Shown: positions 18,691-29,372, counted from the stretch's first letter. The stretch is 64,000 nt of DNA from DASRAA01 sp963814165 (GCA_963814165.1 CAWFBW010000009.1:124001-188000), one strand, 5' to 3'. Program-made: numbers and translations. The notes: generated by a model from the sequence alone, not told the origin.

Positions 18691-20289
18691 TCAAAAAAGC
18701 TTTCGCAGGTCGCGCCGCAGAATCTTGCCCGAGGCCGTTCGAGGGATACTCTGGGCAAAGTGGATCTCGCGCGGCATCTTATAGTTCGTGAGCCGTGCGG
18801 CTACGAACTCCCGCAGACTCGCCGCCGTCTCCTCGGTTTCGAGAAAACCATCTTTCAGCACGATGAACGCGCAAGGAATCTCGTCACCGGCCTCGTCGAC
18901 CCTCGATACCACACCACAATCGCGTGTGGCTGGGTGTTCGAGCAGCACACCTTCAACTTCCGCCGGAGCGATGGAAAAGCCTTTGTACTTCATCATTTCT
19001 TTTCGGCGGTCCACCACGTAGTACAGTCCTTGCTCGTCCACGCGCACGATGTCGCCAGACCAGTACCAGCCATCGCGCAATACTGCTTCGGTGGCCTCGG
19101 GCGACTTCCAATAGCCCAACATGATCTGCGGACCTCTCATCACGAGTTCGCCCAGCTCGCCCGGCGGAGTTTCGACTCCGTTCTCGTCCAGTACGCGACA
19201 TTCTGTCAGCGCCACCGGGCCGCCAATGGAGTCGCCGCGGTAGAACTGCGGGTCCAGAAAACCCATATGGGTCACTGGAGAGGCTTCAGTCATGCCGTAT
19301 CCCTGTCGAATTGGGATGCCGGTGGTATCGCTAAATCTGCGTGCCAAATCAGGCGCCAGCGGCGCAGCGCCGCATTTCACCCAGCGGATCTGGTGATTCG
19401 CTGGGAACTTGCCCGCGTCAGCCGCGTGACAATACGCGAGCAGCGCTGGCGGCACGCACAGGTTCACCGTGACGCCTTCGTCCACGGCAATCCGAAGGCT
19501 CGCCTCGCAGTCGAACCGGGGCATTAGCACCACGGTGCAACCGCGGATAAGCCCCATGTTGAGCCCGACGGTCAGTCCATAGATGTGGTATAGCGGGAGA
19601 AAACAGAGGACGCAGTCGGTTTCGCCAACGCTGCCCGTCTCGCCGTCGGTCAGCGTCTGATAAACGTTGGCGACGATATTGTGATGAGACAGCATGACGC
19701 CTTTGGGCAGTCCGGTCGTGCCGCTCGAGAATGGCAGGGTCGCCAGCGTCAATCGCGAGTCGTGTTGTGGTTCCGGCAAGCTCTCATTGCCGGCGTGAGT
19801 ATAGAGATTACTGAGTGGTTCGGTTCCTCCGGAGCCTGCGCTGCGAGTCGTGTACACCTTGCGCAATGCCGGGAGGCCTGACAGCTCGATGCCTTGCAGC
19901 AACGGCCCGTCGCTGATCAAGGCCACCGCCTCCGACACTTCCATCTGGTAATGCACTTCGCGATCGCGGTACGTGGGGTTCATGGTGGTGGGGATCGCAC
20001 CTGCCATGGTGGCCGCGTGAAAGGCGACGCCAAACTCCCAGCAGTTCGGCAGGAAAATCCCGATCATGTCTCCGGGCCTGATTCCTGCTGCGATGAAGCC
20101 GCGTGCGGTGCGCTCTACTAAGTCGCCATATTCAGCGTATGTGATCCGGCGAAATGGTGAGCATGACGTATCTACAAGCGCGGTCTTGGCGCCGTATTTT
20201 TGACACGCGTCGAGAACCACGTTGTGGAGGAACTTGGCTTGGGGGTCGGCGTACAAACCAGTGCGGACGGGAGCCTTCGGAAGTGTCAT
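18691..20289 (-). CDS. AMP-dependent acyl-CoA synthetase/ligase (4-coumarate-CoA ligase-like)
   Basis: A 532-residue adenylate-forming enzyme that activates a carboxylic acid to acyl-AMP and transfers it to CoA. The P-loop SSGTTGLPKGVMLSH, the adenine motif QGYGMTEASPVTHMG, the hinge GWYWSGDIVRVDEQG / VVDRRKEMMKYKGFSIAPAE and the catalytic lysine in RTASGKILRRDLRKLF are all intact. The closest overall style is the plant-like 4CL group, but bacterial members mostly act on fatty or aromatic acids. The reading frame is open to 20559; ATG 20289 gives the conserved N-terminus (MTLPKAPVRTG). Confidence 0.88.
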   Translation of the reverse strand: MTLPKAPVRTGLYADPQAKFLHNVVLDACQKYGAKTALVDTSCSPFRRITYAEYGDLVERTARGFIAAGIRPGDMIGIFLPNCWEFGVAFHAATMAGAIPTTMNPTYRDREVHYQMEVSEAVALISDGPLLQGIELSGLPALRKVYTTRSAGSGGTEPLSNLYTHAGNESLPEPQHDSRLTLATLPFSSGTTGLPKGVMLSHHNIVANVYQTLTDGETGSVGETDCVLCFLPLYHIYGLTVGLNMGLIRGCTVVLMPRFDCEASLRIAVDEGVTVNLCVPPALLAYCHAADAGKFPANHQIRWVKCGAAPLAPDLARRFSDTTGIPIRQGYGMTEASPVTHMGFLDPQFYRGDSIGGPVALTECRVLDENGVETPPGELGELVMRGPQIMLGYWKSPEATEAVLRDGWYWSGDIVRVDEQGLYYVVDRRKEMMKYKGFSIAPAEVEGVLLEHPATRDCGVVSRVDEAGDEIPCAFIVLKDGFLETEETAASLREFVAARLTNYKMPREIHFAQSIPRTASGKILRRDLRKLF

Positions 20290-20383
20290 AAGGAACGCGA
20301 GAGAGTGTAGCAGGTTGGCTGCCAATGCAAAAGCGGCACTACCCGTGCGCCGGCAGTTGGTACTGCGGATAAACTGAACACTC

Positions 20384-21565
20384 ATGTTTCTCGTCGCGCT
20401 CATCGCCGGAGCAGTGTGCCTGCTTGCCTGGATACATCTCTTGCTCGCGCACGGCGGCTTTTGGATGGTGTGGCGCCTGGGCAGCCACCTTCCACCGGCG
20501 GCTGACATCGCAGGCACGATCGCCGTGGTAATTCCCGCCCGCGATGAAGCAGCAGTCATTGGCGAGTCGGTGCGTTCGCTCCTGGCCCAGACCTGTGTAA
20601 ACTCGATTCGAATTTTTGTTGTGGACGATCACAGCTCCGACGGTACTGCCAAGACCGCCCGTGACGCCGCCCAAGACTGTGGCCGACCCAACGCGGTCGA
20701 CGTGATCCCTGCTGAGCCATTGCCGCCGGGTTGGACCGGAAAGCTCTGGGCTGTGCAGCAGGGCGTTGAACAGGCTCTAAAACTGGACCCCGCATTCCTG
20801 TTGCTGACCGACGCCGACATCCATCACGCGCCTGACAATATTGCCTCTCTGGTGGCTATTGCTGAAACAGGCAACTATGACCTCACGTCGTTCATGGTCA
20901 AGCTGCACTGCCGCAGCATTGCGGAGCGATTGCTGATACCCGCGTTCGTGTTCTTTTTCTTCATGCTCTATCCCCCTGAGTGGATTCGCAATCCAAAGCG
21001 CAAGATCGCAGGTGCGGCCGGTGGCTGCATGCTGATTCGCCCGCGAGCGTTACAAATGGCGGGCGGAATCTCGGCCATTCGCGACCAGATTATCGACGAC
21101 TGTGCCCTCGCCAGGGCGGTAAAGGGAACGGGTGGGCGTGTTTGGCTTGGCATCAGCCCCGCGACTTTCAGCATGCGGGCCTACAACTTGTTTGGCGAAA
21201 TTGAACGAATGATTGCCCGCACAGCCTTCAATCAGTTACATCATTCAGCGCTCCTGATGGCAGTGGCAATTCTCGGCCTCTCGATTACCTACTTGCTTCC
21301 GTTGGCGTTACTGGCCACTGGCAACCTCTGGCTGGCAGCATTGGGCGCCGTCTGCTTGCTGCTGATGGCCGCCGCCTATCTTCCCACGGTGCGTTATTAC
21401 GGCCTCGGATTACTGTGGGCGCTGACGCTTCCGCTGAGTGCCGCGTTCTACATGCTTGCGACGATTCACTCGGCCGTGGCGTTCTGGTCAGGGCGCGGAG
21501 GCACGTGGAAGGGCCGCGCTCAAGATACGTCGCACGCTAAAAGATCTTCCCCAGATCGAGCTTGA
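20384..21565 (+). CDS. hpnB: HpnB-like family 2 glycosyltransferase
   Basis: A 393-residue membrane glycosyltransferase. One N-terminal helix precedes a GT-A domain (IAVVIPARDEAAVIGESVRS, VVDDHSSDGTA, PPGWTGKLWAVQQGV, LLTDADIHHAP, with the QIIDDCALA acceptor region), and three to four C-terminal helices follow. PPGWTGKLWA and IARTAFNQLHHS are hallmarks of the hopanoid-associated HpnB group. No squalene-hopene cyclase or other hpn gene is adjacent, so a role in hopanoid modification is inference. Its 3' end overlaps the convergent AsmA-like gene by 29 bp. Confidence 0.82.
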   Translation: MFLVALIAGAVCLLAWIHLLLAHGGFWMVWRLGSHLPPAADIAGTIAVVIPARDEAAVIGESVRSLLAQTCVNSIRIFVVDDHSSDGTAKTARDAAQDCGRPNAVDVIPAEPLPPGWTGKLWAVQQGVEQALKLDPAFLLLTDADIHHAPDNIASLVAIAETGNYDLTSFMVKLHCRSIAERLLIPAFVFFFFMLYPPEWIRNPKRKIAGAAGGCMLIRPRALQMAGGISAIRDQIIDDCALARAVKGTGGRVWLGISPATFSMRAYNLFGEIERMIARTAFNQLHHSALLMAVAILGLSITYLLPLALLATGNLWLAALGAVCLLLMAAAYLPTVRYYGLGLLWALTLPLSAAFYMLATIHSAVAFWSGRGGTWKGRAQDTSHAKRSSPDRA

Positions 21566-23087
21566 TCTCCGGGTGCTCGCGCGTGCCTCTCACGTTCACC
21601 GGAAGATAGGTGCCGGCATTGTGTCGGGCAAGCAATGGATCAACTGGCTTCAGCAGCACTCGTTTGGCACCTGTCATGGTTTGAGAAACGTGCGCCTGAA
21701 GGCGTACGTCGCCGGCAAAGTCCAACGCACCACTCTCGAGTCCGTACGATCCGCGCACTTGCGCATTCACTCCCGGAATCAGGAACTGCAGCTTGCTGAA
21801 TGTCATTGTCGAGTTACGCAAATCGAAGCGACCCAGCAACTCGGCAGCGACATTTTGGATCGACTGATCATCGGGCCTGCCTTGTGCCCTGCGGCTGAGA
21901 GTCGTGACGGTATTGCCAGCGTCACCCGTGAAGTGTGCGTTCTGGACGCGAAATGTACCCGCGAGCTCTATCTTTGCCAGCACCTTTTGTTTCCCGGGCG
22001 GGATAACCAGTTTGGCGTCGGTCGCGACATCACCGGTGAGCACAGGTTCCGAAGATGACGCCGCCAGGTTCAACATGTCCTGAACTCTTGCGTCGTGTAC
22101 GTCGATATCCAGCGCGATTGTCTTCCCCTTTTCGCCCGGTTGTCCCGCTACCTCGCCTTTCGCCGTTACCGACGAATCCAAGAAATGCGCGTTGACGGGC
22201 TGCAGATATGTATTCCCGTTGGTTCCATCGACAATTGCGTGAAACTGCGTCGTGAGATGCACCGCGCTGGCCCCGCTATCGAGCTTGAAATCAGGCGTGT
22301 CGGTCGTCCCATCAACGATGATGTTTTCCAGCACCCCGGTGTAGACACCCACCGACGAAAGAATTCCCGAGATTCCAGTGAATACGGCAAGATCTGCATT
22401 GCGAAAATCGTAGTGCCCGGAAACCTTCGTCTCTGAAGGCTGGTCTAAATTCCACGGACCGAACTCGCCCGTGGTATGGATGAGGCCCGGCGGTTTAGGA
22501 TTCGTCAACTCAGCTGTGAACTGCATCGCCTGACCGATGCCTGCACTGCGCAAGCGCAAAGTGTGTAACTCCCACTCCATCGGCTCACGGCCCGGTCGTT
22601 TCGGAAGTACAAACAGCTCCGTTCCGTCGGCAGCCACGCGATCAATCACGAAGTTTGCCAGGCGCGTGCGATGCTTCGGTATCGCTGCCTCATCTGGTGA
22701 CTTCTCGTGCTTCGGAGGCACGTGGATCACTAGCCCGTCGAGCTTTACCCATGACAGGTGTACCGGCTTGCGGAGTAGCTGCAGCGGCAGCGCCTGCGCC
22801 GTGAAGTGTTTGATCGTCAGAAAGGGAGGCAGGGTCGCGTCACCGCGGTTCGGCATGACAAAGTAATCACCCGTCACACGAAATACCGGCACCACCTGCA
22901 CGTGTAGGTTTTTGAGTTGAATACTCGGTCCGTACTTTTGCCGCAGGGCCAGCAGCACCCGGTCCTGCAGCCATCGTTCTACTGGCGCGGGCACATAGAT
23001 CAGCGCGAGGGAGGCAATGCCCAGCAGCAAGACAACCGCCGCCAGCAACCACAAGAAGAACCGCACGATTCGCGGAGCTTTGATCAA
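21537..23087 (-). CDS. AsmA-like envelope protein
   Basis: A 516-residue protein with one N-terminal membrane anchor (VRFFLWLLAAVVLLLGIASL) followed by a long beta-rich periplasmic region with repeated LKNLHVQV, IKHFTAQALPL and HARVQDMLNLAA-type stretches, as in AsmA/YhdP-type lipid-transfer proteins (known family role: phospholipid movement to the outer membrane). A C-terminal AsmA_2-like segment (FSKLQFLIPGVNAQVRGSYG) is visible. It is convergent with hpnB. Confidence 0.72.
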   Translation of the reverse strand: MIKAPRIVRFFLWLLAAVVLLLGIASLALIYVPAPVERWLQDRVLLALRQKYGPSIQLKNLHVQVVPVFRVTGDYFVMPNRGDATLPPFLTIKHFTAQALPLQLLRKPVHLSWVKLDGLVIHVPPKHEKSPDEAAIPKHRTRLANFVIDRVAADGTELFVLPKRPGREPMEWELHTLRLRSAGIGQAMQFTAELTNPKPPGLIHTTGEFGPWNLDQPSETKVSGHYDFRNADLAVFTGISGILSSVGVYTGVLENIIVDGTTDTPDFKLDSGASAVHLTTQFHAIVDGTNGNTYLQPVNAHFLDSSVTAKGEVAGQPGEKGKTIALDIDVHDARVQDMLNLAASSSEPVLTGDVATDAKLVIPPGKQKVLAKIELAGTFRVQNAHFTGDAGNTVTTLSRRAQGRPDDQSIQNVAAELLGRFDLRNSTMTFSKLQFLIPGVNAQVRGSYGLESGALDFAGDVRLQAHVSQTMTGAKRVLLKPVDPLLARHNAGTYLPVNVRGTREHPEIKLDLGKIF

Positions 23088-23132
23088 GGCCTCTCGCTCA
23101 CACGGCGGCGGTAATCATTCTTGGAGTGCATC

Positions 23133-23979
23133 CTAATCTCCCGTCGCCTTGGGTCGATCGAATCCAAGCACAAAGCGATCCATGGCGTAGCTGAATCCGT
23201 CTTCTTCGTTGCTCCTGGTGACGAACGTGGCCTGTGCTTTGACGTCAGGCAATGCGTTCCCCATCGCAATCGAAATCCCGCTCTGCCGAAACATCAGGGT
23301 ATCGGTAGTCATGTCGCCGATCGTCGCAATGTGTTGACGCGCGATCTGCAGCAAATCGGATATTGCCAGCACTGCAGCGCCTTTGTTTGCCTGGGCCGCA
23401 GTCACATCGAGATAGTACGGACTTGACCGCGTCGCCGATATGGAATTGACTCCCATGCCGGCCATTTCCTTTTCGGCCGCGGCCAGCGCGTCATAGTCAT
23501 CGCTAACCCCAACCAGCTTCAGTACGTCATACTGTTTCACGTCGCGGCTCGTCAGCAGAGTAGGCTGTTCGCCCCATTTCCGCCGCATGGTGCGCAACAT
23601 GCGGACCGTCGGCATTGGTCACGTACCAGTCATCATCCGTCCATACCCAGAGGTCAAAGCCGTGGCTCAAAATGCGGTCAGCAACAACCTGAGCATCATG
23701 CGGCGCCATCGATACTTTGTGCAGCACTGTCTCGTCGGGGCTGACGATCAACGCGCCATTGAAACAGGCGAAAGGTTCGCCCACACGCAACCGGTTAACC
23801 AGTTCCCGCACCATTCGCGGGGGACGTGCACTGGCGATGCTGAACCGCAGTCCTGCCGCATACAAGCGCTGCACCGCTGCCGGTGCTCCCGGCGACAACT
23901 GCTTGTTGTCGTCCAGCAGCGTGCCGTCGACGTCGGAAATCACAAGCGCCACGCGGTTTGCTGCAGCCGATGTCGTCAT
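23133..23979 (-). pseudogene. Cof-type HAD-IIB hydrolase, frameshifted
   Basis: Two overlapping frames together make one HAD-IIB phosphatase. The 5' frame has motif I DVDGTLLDDNKQLSP, motif II SIASARPP and runs to WYVTNADGPHV. The 3' frame has SRDVKQYDVLKLVGV, motif IV IGDMTTDTLMFRQSGISIAMGNA and a normal C-terminus. Removing one G from the run GGGG (plus-strand bases 23572-23575) joins them as EMGEQPTLLTSRDV with no gap, giving a protein of about 281 residues. It may be a real inactivation or a homopolymer read error. Its ATG overlaps the zwf stop (ATGA), so it is the last gene of the pentose-phosphate operon and may dephosphorylate a sugar phosphate. Confidence 0.82.
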
Positions 23980-25526
23980 AGGCTCCAGGAATCATCCCGC
24001 TTCAGCGAGCGCCAGCGATGCCGGTCATGTTGGATAAGCGAATCGGCATTCTCCGGACCTTCGCTGCCGGCAGCGTAGTTTGGAAACTGCGGCGGCGGCA
24101 GTTGCGCCCACGCCTCAACAATCGGCGTGATGATGCGCCACTCTGCCTCCACTTCGTCGCGACGAGTGAACAGGGTCGCATCTCCTCGCATCGCGTCCAG
24201 CAGAAGCGTTTCATAAGCGACTGGTGTCGCTGTACCGAACGCGTCGCGGTAAGAGAAGTCCATATTCACCCGGCTGGCTCGCATGTGCGGGCCCGGAGTC
24301 TTCGCCTCGAAATTCAGCGCGATGCCTTCGTTCGGCTGAATGCGCATCGTAATCACGTTGTGGTGGACGTCTTCCGGACTCTTGGCGAACAACGCTTGCG
24401 GCGTGCGCTTGAAATGGATGGCGATTTCCGTAACCGGCCTGGCCATCCGCTTGCCGGCGCGCACGTAGAAGGGAACTCCGGACCATCGCCAGTTGTCCAC
24501 GCGAAACTCAATCGCTACGTAGGTCTCGATCTGCGAAGTGAACTTTACCCCAGGCTCCTGGCGGTACCCAGACACCTCGGCGCCGTTCACGCTTCCCGGC
24601 CCGTACTGGCCGCGAATCGTGCGCTTCGCCACCTCATCCACCGACATGGGGCGAATTGCACGCAGCACCTGCACTTTGAGTTCGCGAACCGAGTTGGCAT
24701 CGAATGACACCGGCGGCTCCATAGCAGTCAGAGTCAGCAGTTGCAGCAAATGGTTGGCGACCATGTCTCGCAGTGCTCCGGTCTCTTCGTAAAAAGCGGC
24801 GCGGTTCTCGACGCCCAGTGTTTCCGCGGCGGTAATTTCGATGTAATCGATATAGTTCCGGTTCCAGATCGGCTCAAACATCGAGTTGCCGAATCGGAAC
24901 ATGATGATGTTCTGGACTGTTTCCTTACCCAGGTAGTGATCGATGCGATAGACGGAGTCCTCTTCAAAGACTCGCGAGACAATGGCGTTCAATTCCTGCG
25001 CACTGTGTAAGTCGTGCCCGAAAGGCTTCTCCAGCACGATCCGCGTCCAGCCTTCGCTATTCTGGGCGAGGCCCGCGTTGCCCAGTCCTTCCACGATGGG
25101 CGGCGCCAACGAGGCCGGCGTGGAAACGTAAAACAGCACATTCCTGCTGGCACCATGCGCCTGCATCTCCTCTATCTTTTTCTTCAACTCAGGGAAAAAC
25201 GCCGCCTCGTTTGCGTTGCCGATCAGGTAATGCAACCTGCTCGCGAACGCACCCCAGCCGTTCTCGCTGTAGTTGCGCGCATCCTTCGACTTTGCTGCGC
25301 CTTCATGCATGCGCTCGCGGAACTGCTCGTCTGTGAGCGAAGTACGCCCCACCCCCAGAACGTCAAACGTCGGGTTGGTGCATCCAATGCACGCCAGATC
25401 ATACAAGGCAGGAATCAGCTTCCGCCGCGTCAAGTCACCAGTCCCACCAAAAATCACCAGCAGGCACGATCCCGCCTTCGGAAGCGTGGGATTGACTACC
25501 TTTAGAATTCCGCTTGTTTCCGGCAA
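23976..25526 (-). CDS. zwf: Glucose-6-phosphate 1-dehydrogenase
   Basis: Entry enzyme of the oxidative pentose-phosphate pathway. The nucleotide-binding IFGGTGDLTRRKLIPALYDL, the substrate motif RIDHYLGKETVQNI and WSGVPFYVRAGKRM are all present. The frame is open to 25769, overlapping gnd, but a TTG at 25526 with GAGAGGTAGGA upstream starts the protein at MPETSGILKVV and leaves two bases after the gnd stop. This gives 516 residues, normal for the family. It is placed between gnd and a HAD phosphatase in the tkt-gnd-zwf operon. Confidence 0.92.
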   Translation of the reverse strand: MPETSGILKVVNPTLPKAGSCLLVIFGGTGDLTRRKLIPALYDLACIGCTNPTFDVLGVGRTSLTDEQFRERMHEGAAKSKDARNYSENGWGAFASRLHYLIGNANEAAFFPELKKKIEEMQAHGASRNVLFYVSTPASLAPPIVEGLGNAGLAQNSEGWTRIVLEKPFGHDLHSAQELNAIVSRVFEEDSVYRIDHYLGKETVQNIIMFRFGNSMFEPIWNRNYIDYIEITAAETLGVENRAAFYEETGALRDMVANHLLQLLTLTAMEPPVSFDANSVRELKVQVLRAIRPMSVDEVAKRTIRGQYGPGSVNGAEVSGYRQEPGVKFTSQIETYVAIEFRVDNWRWSGVPFYVRAGKRMARPVTEIAIHFKRTPQALFAKSPEDVHHNVITMRIQPNEGIALNFEAKTPGPHMRASRVNMDFSYRDAFGTATPVAYETLLLDAMRGDATLFTRRDEVEAEWRIITPIVEAWAQLPPPQFPNYAAGSEGPENADSLIQHDRHRWRSLKRDDSWSL

Positions 25527-25528
25527 TC

Positions 25529-26998
25529 CTACCTCTCTCCTGTTGCGCGGTCTGCTTTCGCCGATAGACCGGCCCAATCTGAATGAACTGCTCCAGCATC
25601 CGGGCGGTCGGTTCGTTGGTATGTGTGGGCGCCGAAGTAGTCCCGCTGGGCTTGCGTGAGGTTCTGTGGCAACTGGGCGCTGCGGTAGCTGTCGAAATAG
25701 GAAAGCGATGCGGAAAGCGCGGGAACGGGAATCCCCATGCTGACCGCGGTGGCGATGAGTTTTCGCCACGATGGCTCCGTTTTACGAAGCCAGGTCATGA
25801 AGTCGTAATCCAGCAACAGGTTGGGCAATTCAGGATACCGCTCGTACGCCCGCATGATGGACTCCAGGAAGCGAGCGCGAATAATGCATCCGCCTTTCCA
25901 TATGCGCGCCAATTCCCGTAGATTGATGTCCCACTGCCACTCGCGCGATCCGGCGCGAATGAGGTTCATGCCTTGCGCATACGAACAGATTTTCGAGGCA
26001 TACAGCGCGTCATGAACGGATTGAATCAGCTCTCGTCGGTCTCCAGCGTACGCGCCCTGGGTGGAGGATTTGATCAACTGGCTGGCAACGACTCTCTCTT
26101 CCTTGATGCTCGATATGATGCGCGCGTCGATCGCCGCCGTAATTGTCGGCACGGGGACTCCCAGATCCAAGGCTACTTGGGAAGTCCATTTCCCCGTGCC
26201 TTTTTGCCCAGCCTTGTCGACGACCATTTCGACCAGCGGATTCCCGGTCTCTTTGTCGACGACCCGAAAGATATGCGAGGTAATCTCGATCAGGAAGGAC
26301 TCAAGCGGCCCGCGGTTCCACTCGCCGAAGATGTCGGCAAGTTCCCGCGCCGTAGGATGCAGCGCCTGGCTGAGAATTCCGTAAGCCTCGGCGATCAACT
26401 GCATGTCGCCATATTCGATCCCGTTGTGCACCATCTTTACGAAGTGCCCGGATCCGTCGGGGCCGACGTACGTAATGCATGGACCCGAATCGCTTTTCGC
26501 CGCGATCGACTGCAGGACCGGCGCTATATGCTCGTAGGCGTCGCGCGCCCCTCCCGGCATGAGTGAGGGCCCGTGGCGCGCGCCTTCTTCGCCGCCCGAA
26601 ACACCCATACCAAAAAAATGCACCATCGTCTGCCGGCTATTGGACTCCCGGCGCATCGTGTCCTTAAAAAAGGAATTGCCACCATCGATGACGATGTCGC
26701 CGGGCGAGAGATACGGCGCCATCTTTTGCAGTGTCTGGTCAACCGGGTCGCCGGCTTTGATCATCATCAGGATTCGGCGGGGACGCTCCAGGGAACGGCA
26801 GAACTCCTGCAGCGTTCGCGCGCCGATAAGTTGACGCCCTGGGTTCGCTTGCAGCAGGCGGTCGACCCAATCCGTCTCCAGGTTCCAGACGGCCACTGAT
26901 CGCCCGTGGTCCTCAATGTTCAGCGCCAGATTGGCTCCCATCACTCCCAGGCCAATCACTCCGAATTGCGCTGTCCTGATACCAGTTGCCGCTGGCAT
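25529..26998 (-). CDS. gnd: 6-phosphogluconate dehydrogenase (decarboxylating)
   Basis: Converts 6-phosphogluconate to ribulose-5-phosphate, CO2 and NADPH. The N-terminal GVIGLGVMGANLALNIEDHG binds the cofactor, VDGGNSFF-type sequence is seen as IDGGNSFFKDT, and the active site has GVSGGEEGARHGPSLMPGG and VHNGIEYGDMQLIAEAY. The start at 26998 has GGATGGGG just upstream and gives 489 residues; the open frame beyond it to 27370 lies inside tkt and is not coding. It is 53 bp from tkt and 2 bp from zwf, so the operon is tight. Confidence 0.93.
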   Translation of the reverse strand: MPAATGIRTAQFGVIGLGVMGANLALNIEDHGRSVAVWNLETDWVDRLLQANPGRQLIGARTLQEFCRSLERPRRILMMIKAGDPVDQTLQKMAPYLSPGDIVIDGGNSFFKDTMRRESNSRQTMVHFFGMGVSGGEEGARHGPSLMPGGARDAYEHIAPVLQSIAAKSDSGPCITYVGPDGSGHFVKMVHNGIEYGDMQLIAEAYGILSQALHPTARELADIFGEWNRGPLESFLIEITSHIFRVVDKETGNPLVEMVVDKAGQKGTGKWTSQVALDLGVPVPTITAAIDARIISSIKEERVVASQLIKSSTQGAYAGDRRELIQSVHDALYASKICSYAQGMNLIRAGSREWQWDINLRELARIWKGGCIIRARFLESIMRAYERYPELPNLLLDYDFMTWLRKTEPSWRKLIATAVSMGIPVPALSASLSYFDSYRSAQLPQNLTQAQRDYFGAHTYQRTDRPDAGAVHSDWAGLSAKADRATGER

Positions 26999-27051
26999 AA
27001 CCCCATCCTGGCTGCGCGTTCCCCGATCCGCGCGGATTGAATTCGTTATCG

Positions 27052-29113
27052 CTACGACTTTGCCCGGCTCATGCTCAGTCGTGCCTTGGCCACGACGTTG
27101 TCCACCGTAAAGCCGAAGTGAGTCATCAGTTCCTTGATGGGAGCCGATGCGCCGAAATCGTCGTGACCCACCACTTCGCCTGCGTCTCCCACATACTTGC
27201 TCCATCCCAGCGTGGTCCCAGCTTCCACTGCCACCCTCGCCCGAACTGCGGGAGGCAAAACCTGCGACTTGTAGTCCGACGGCTGCTTCTCGAACAGCTC
27301 CCACGACGGCATTGATACCACCCGTGCCTTGACGCCCTCTGTTACCAGCTTTTCGTAGGCACCTACGCAAAGCTGCACTTCCGAACCAGTGCCGATCAGG
27401 ATCACTTCTGGCATCTCTCCTGAGTCAGCCAGTACGTAAGCGCCCTGGGCGACTCCCGCTGCAGATGCAAACTTGTTTCGATCAAACGTGGGCAGCGCCT
27501 GCCGGCTCAACGCCAGCAAAGCGGGCTCGTGCTTCAGAGTCATGATGTAGCGCCAAGTCTCAGCGACCTCATTCGCATCAGCGGGACGAAATGTCAGCAG
27601 CCGGGGTATGGCCCGTAGCGACATCATCTGCTCGATCGGTTGGTGGGTCGGGCCGTCTTCTCCCAAGCCAATTGAGTCGTGGGTGTAAATGAAGATGACC
27701 GGCAAGTCCATCAACGCCGCGAGGCGAACAGCCGGTCGCATGTAATCGGAGAAGATGAAGAATGTCGCCCCATACGCCCGGAGCCCCGAAAGCCCCATCC
27801 CATTCACGATCGCGCCCATGGCGTGTTCGCGAATCCCGAAGTGGAAGTTCCTGCCGCCGTACGTGCCTCGCTCGAAATTCTCCGGCATCCTTGATCAGCG
27901 TCTTGGTCGAAGGAGCCAGGTCAGCCGCGCCTCCAATCAACCACGGCACGTTCTTCGCAACCGCATTCAGCACTTTTGAGTTCGATTCGCGCGATGCCAG
28001 GCCTTTCGGGTCAGCCGGAAACGTAGGGATGTCCTTGTCCCATCCCTCCGGCATTTCCCGCGCTTGGATCAACGCCCACTGCTTCGCGAGATCGGGAAAC
28101 GCTTGCGCCCAAGCCTTATATTTCGCATCCCACTCCTGTTCCCACTGTGCGCCCCTTGCCAGCGCGCCTTCCATGTAAGCCTTGGCTTCGTCCGGCACCA
28201 GAAATTGTGCGTCTGGTGGCCATCCATAAAACTCCTTGGTGAGCTTGATTTCCTCCACCCCCAGTGGTTCGCCATGTGCCTCAGCTGTGTCCTGCTTATG
28301 CGGAGCGCCCCAGCCGATGTGGCTATTCACGATGATCAGGGTCGGCCGCTGTGTCTCGCCTTGCGCCGTGCGGATGGCCCGGTCCAGCTCGGCGAGATCG
28401 TTGACGTCGCCGACATGCTGCACATTCCAATGCCAGGCGAGGAAGCGGGTCGCAACGTCGTCGGTAAACGCGAGCGAGGTACTGCCCTCGATTGTGATGT
28501 GATTGTTGTCGTAGAACCAGACAAGGTTCGCCAGGCCAAGATGCCCGGCAATCGACGCCGCTTCGTTGGAGACACCCTCCATCAAGTCGCCATCGCCACA
28601 GATCGCATACGTGCGATAGTTGAACAGGTCATGCCCGTCCCGGCCATAAGTTGACGCAAACCAATGCTGCGCAATCGCCATTCCGACTGAATTACTGATG
28701 CCTTGTCCCAGCGGCCCGGTTGTCGTCTCCACACCCGCAGTCAGCCCGTATTCCGGATGCCCAGGCGTCTTTGAGCCCCACTGCCGGAAGTTCTTCAGAT
28801 CGTCCAGCGTGAGGTCGTAGCCGGTCAGGAACAGCATCGAGTACAGCAGCATTGACGCATGCCCGTTCGACAGGACAAACCGGTCGCGGCCCGCCCAGTG
28901 TGGATCGCGCGGATTGTGCCTTAGAAACCTGTTCCACAGGACGAACGCCAGCGGCGCCAGCGCCATGGGCGTTCCCGGGTGGCCGCTGTTGGCTTTCTGC
29001 ACCGCATCCATCGACAGTGTGCGGATGGTGTTAATGCAAAGTTGTTCGAGCTGCTGCTGCGCCTTGTCGCTGGCTGCGTCTTCTTGACTCTGTACGGAAA
29101 CCTGAGTGCTCAC
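27052..29113 (-). pseudogene. tkt: Transketolase, frameshifted
   Basis: Transfers two-carbon units between sugar phosphates with thiamine diphosphate. The N-terminal half (GTG 29113, SD GAGG) holds ANSGHPGTPMALAPLAFVLW, NGHASMLLYS, the ThDP motif GDGDLMEGVSNEAASIAG through WFYDNNHITIEGS. It runs to STKTLIKDAGEF. The C-terminal half, in a second frame, starts around FERGTYGGRNFHFGIREHA and continues through the pyrimidine domain to the end. A one-base change near 27880-27895 joins them at KDA-ENFERGTYGG, giving about 686 residues, normal length. All catalytic segments are intact, so a sequencing error is as likely as loss of function. First gene of the tkt-gnd-zwf-HAD operon. Confidence 0.87.
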
Positions 29114-29322
29114 CGGTGGCTGCCTCTTTTATCTCGTGGAATGTGAAAGCTGTTCGTTACGCGTGTCTTCCCAGTATTTCCGGCGTCCGAACCCACGTAC
29201 CGGCTCGGTTTTGCCGTGGCCGCAGTATACCGCTCCAACGTGGTTTCGCGCCCCGCCTCGCACGAAATTCCGCGGAAGATGAATGTCTCGTGAAGGGCCT
29301 TCGCCAGGCTCAATTAACCAAA

Positions 29323-29353
29323 CAAAAAGGCCCGCCACGTTGCCGGGCGGGCC
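29323..29353 (-). terminator. Rho-independent terminator of the S46 peptidase gene
   Basis: On the minus strand an 8-bp GC stem (GGCCCGCC/GGCGGGCC; arms at 29346-29353 and 29329-29336) is followed by TTTTTG, about 20 bp past the peptidase stop. Confidence 0.75.
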
Positions 29354-29372
29354 GGTTGCATACATCGTTGAG

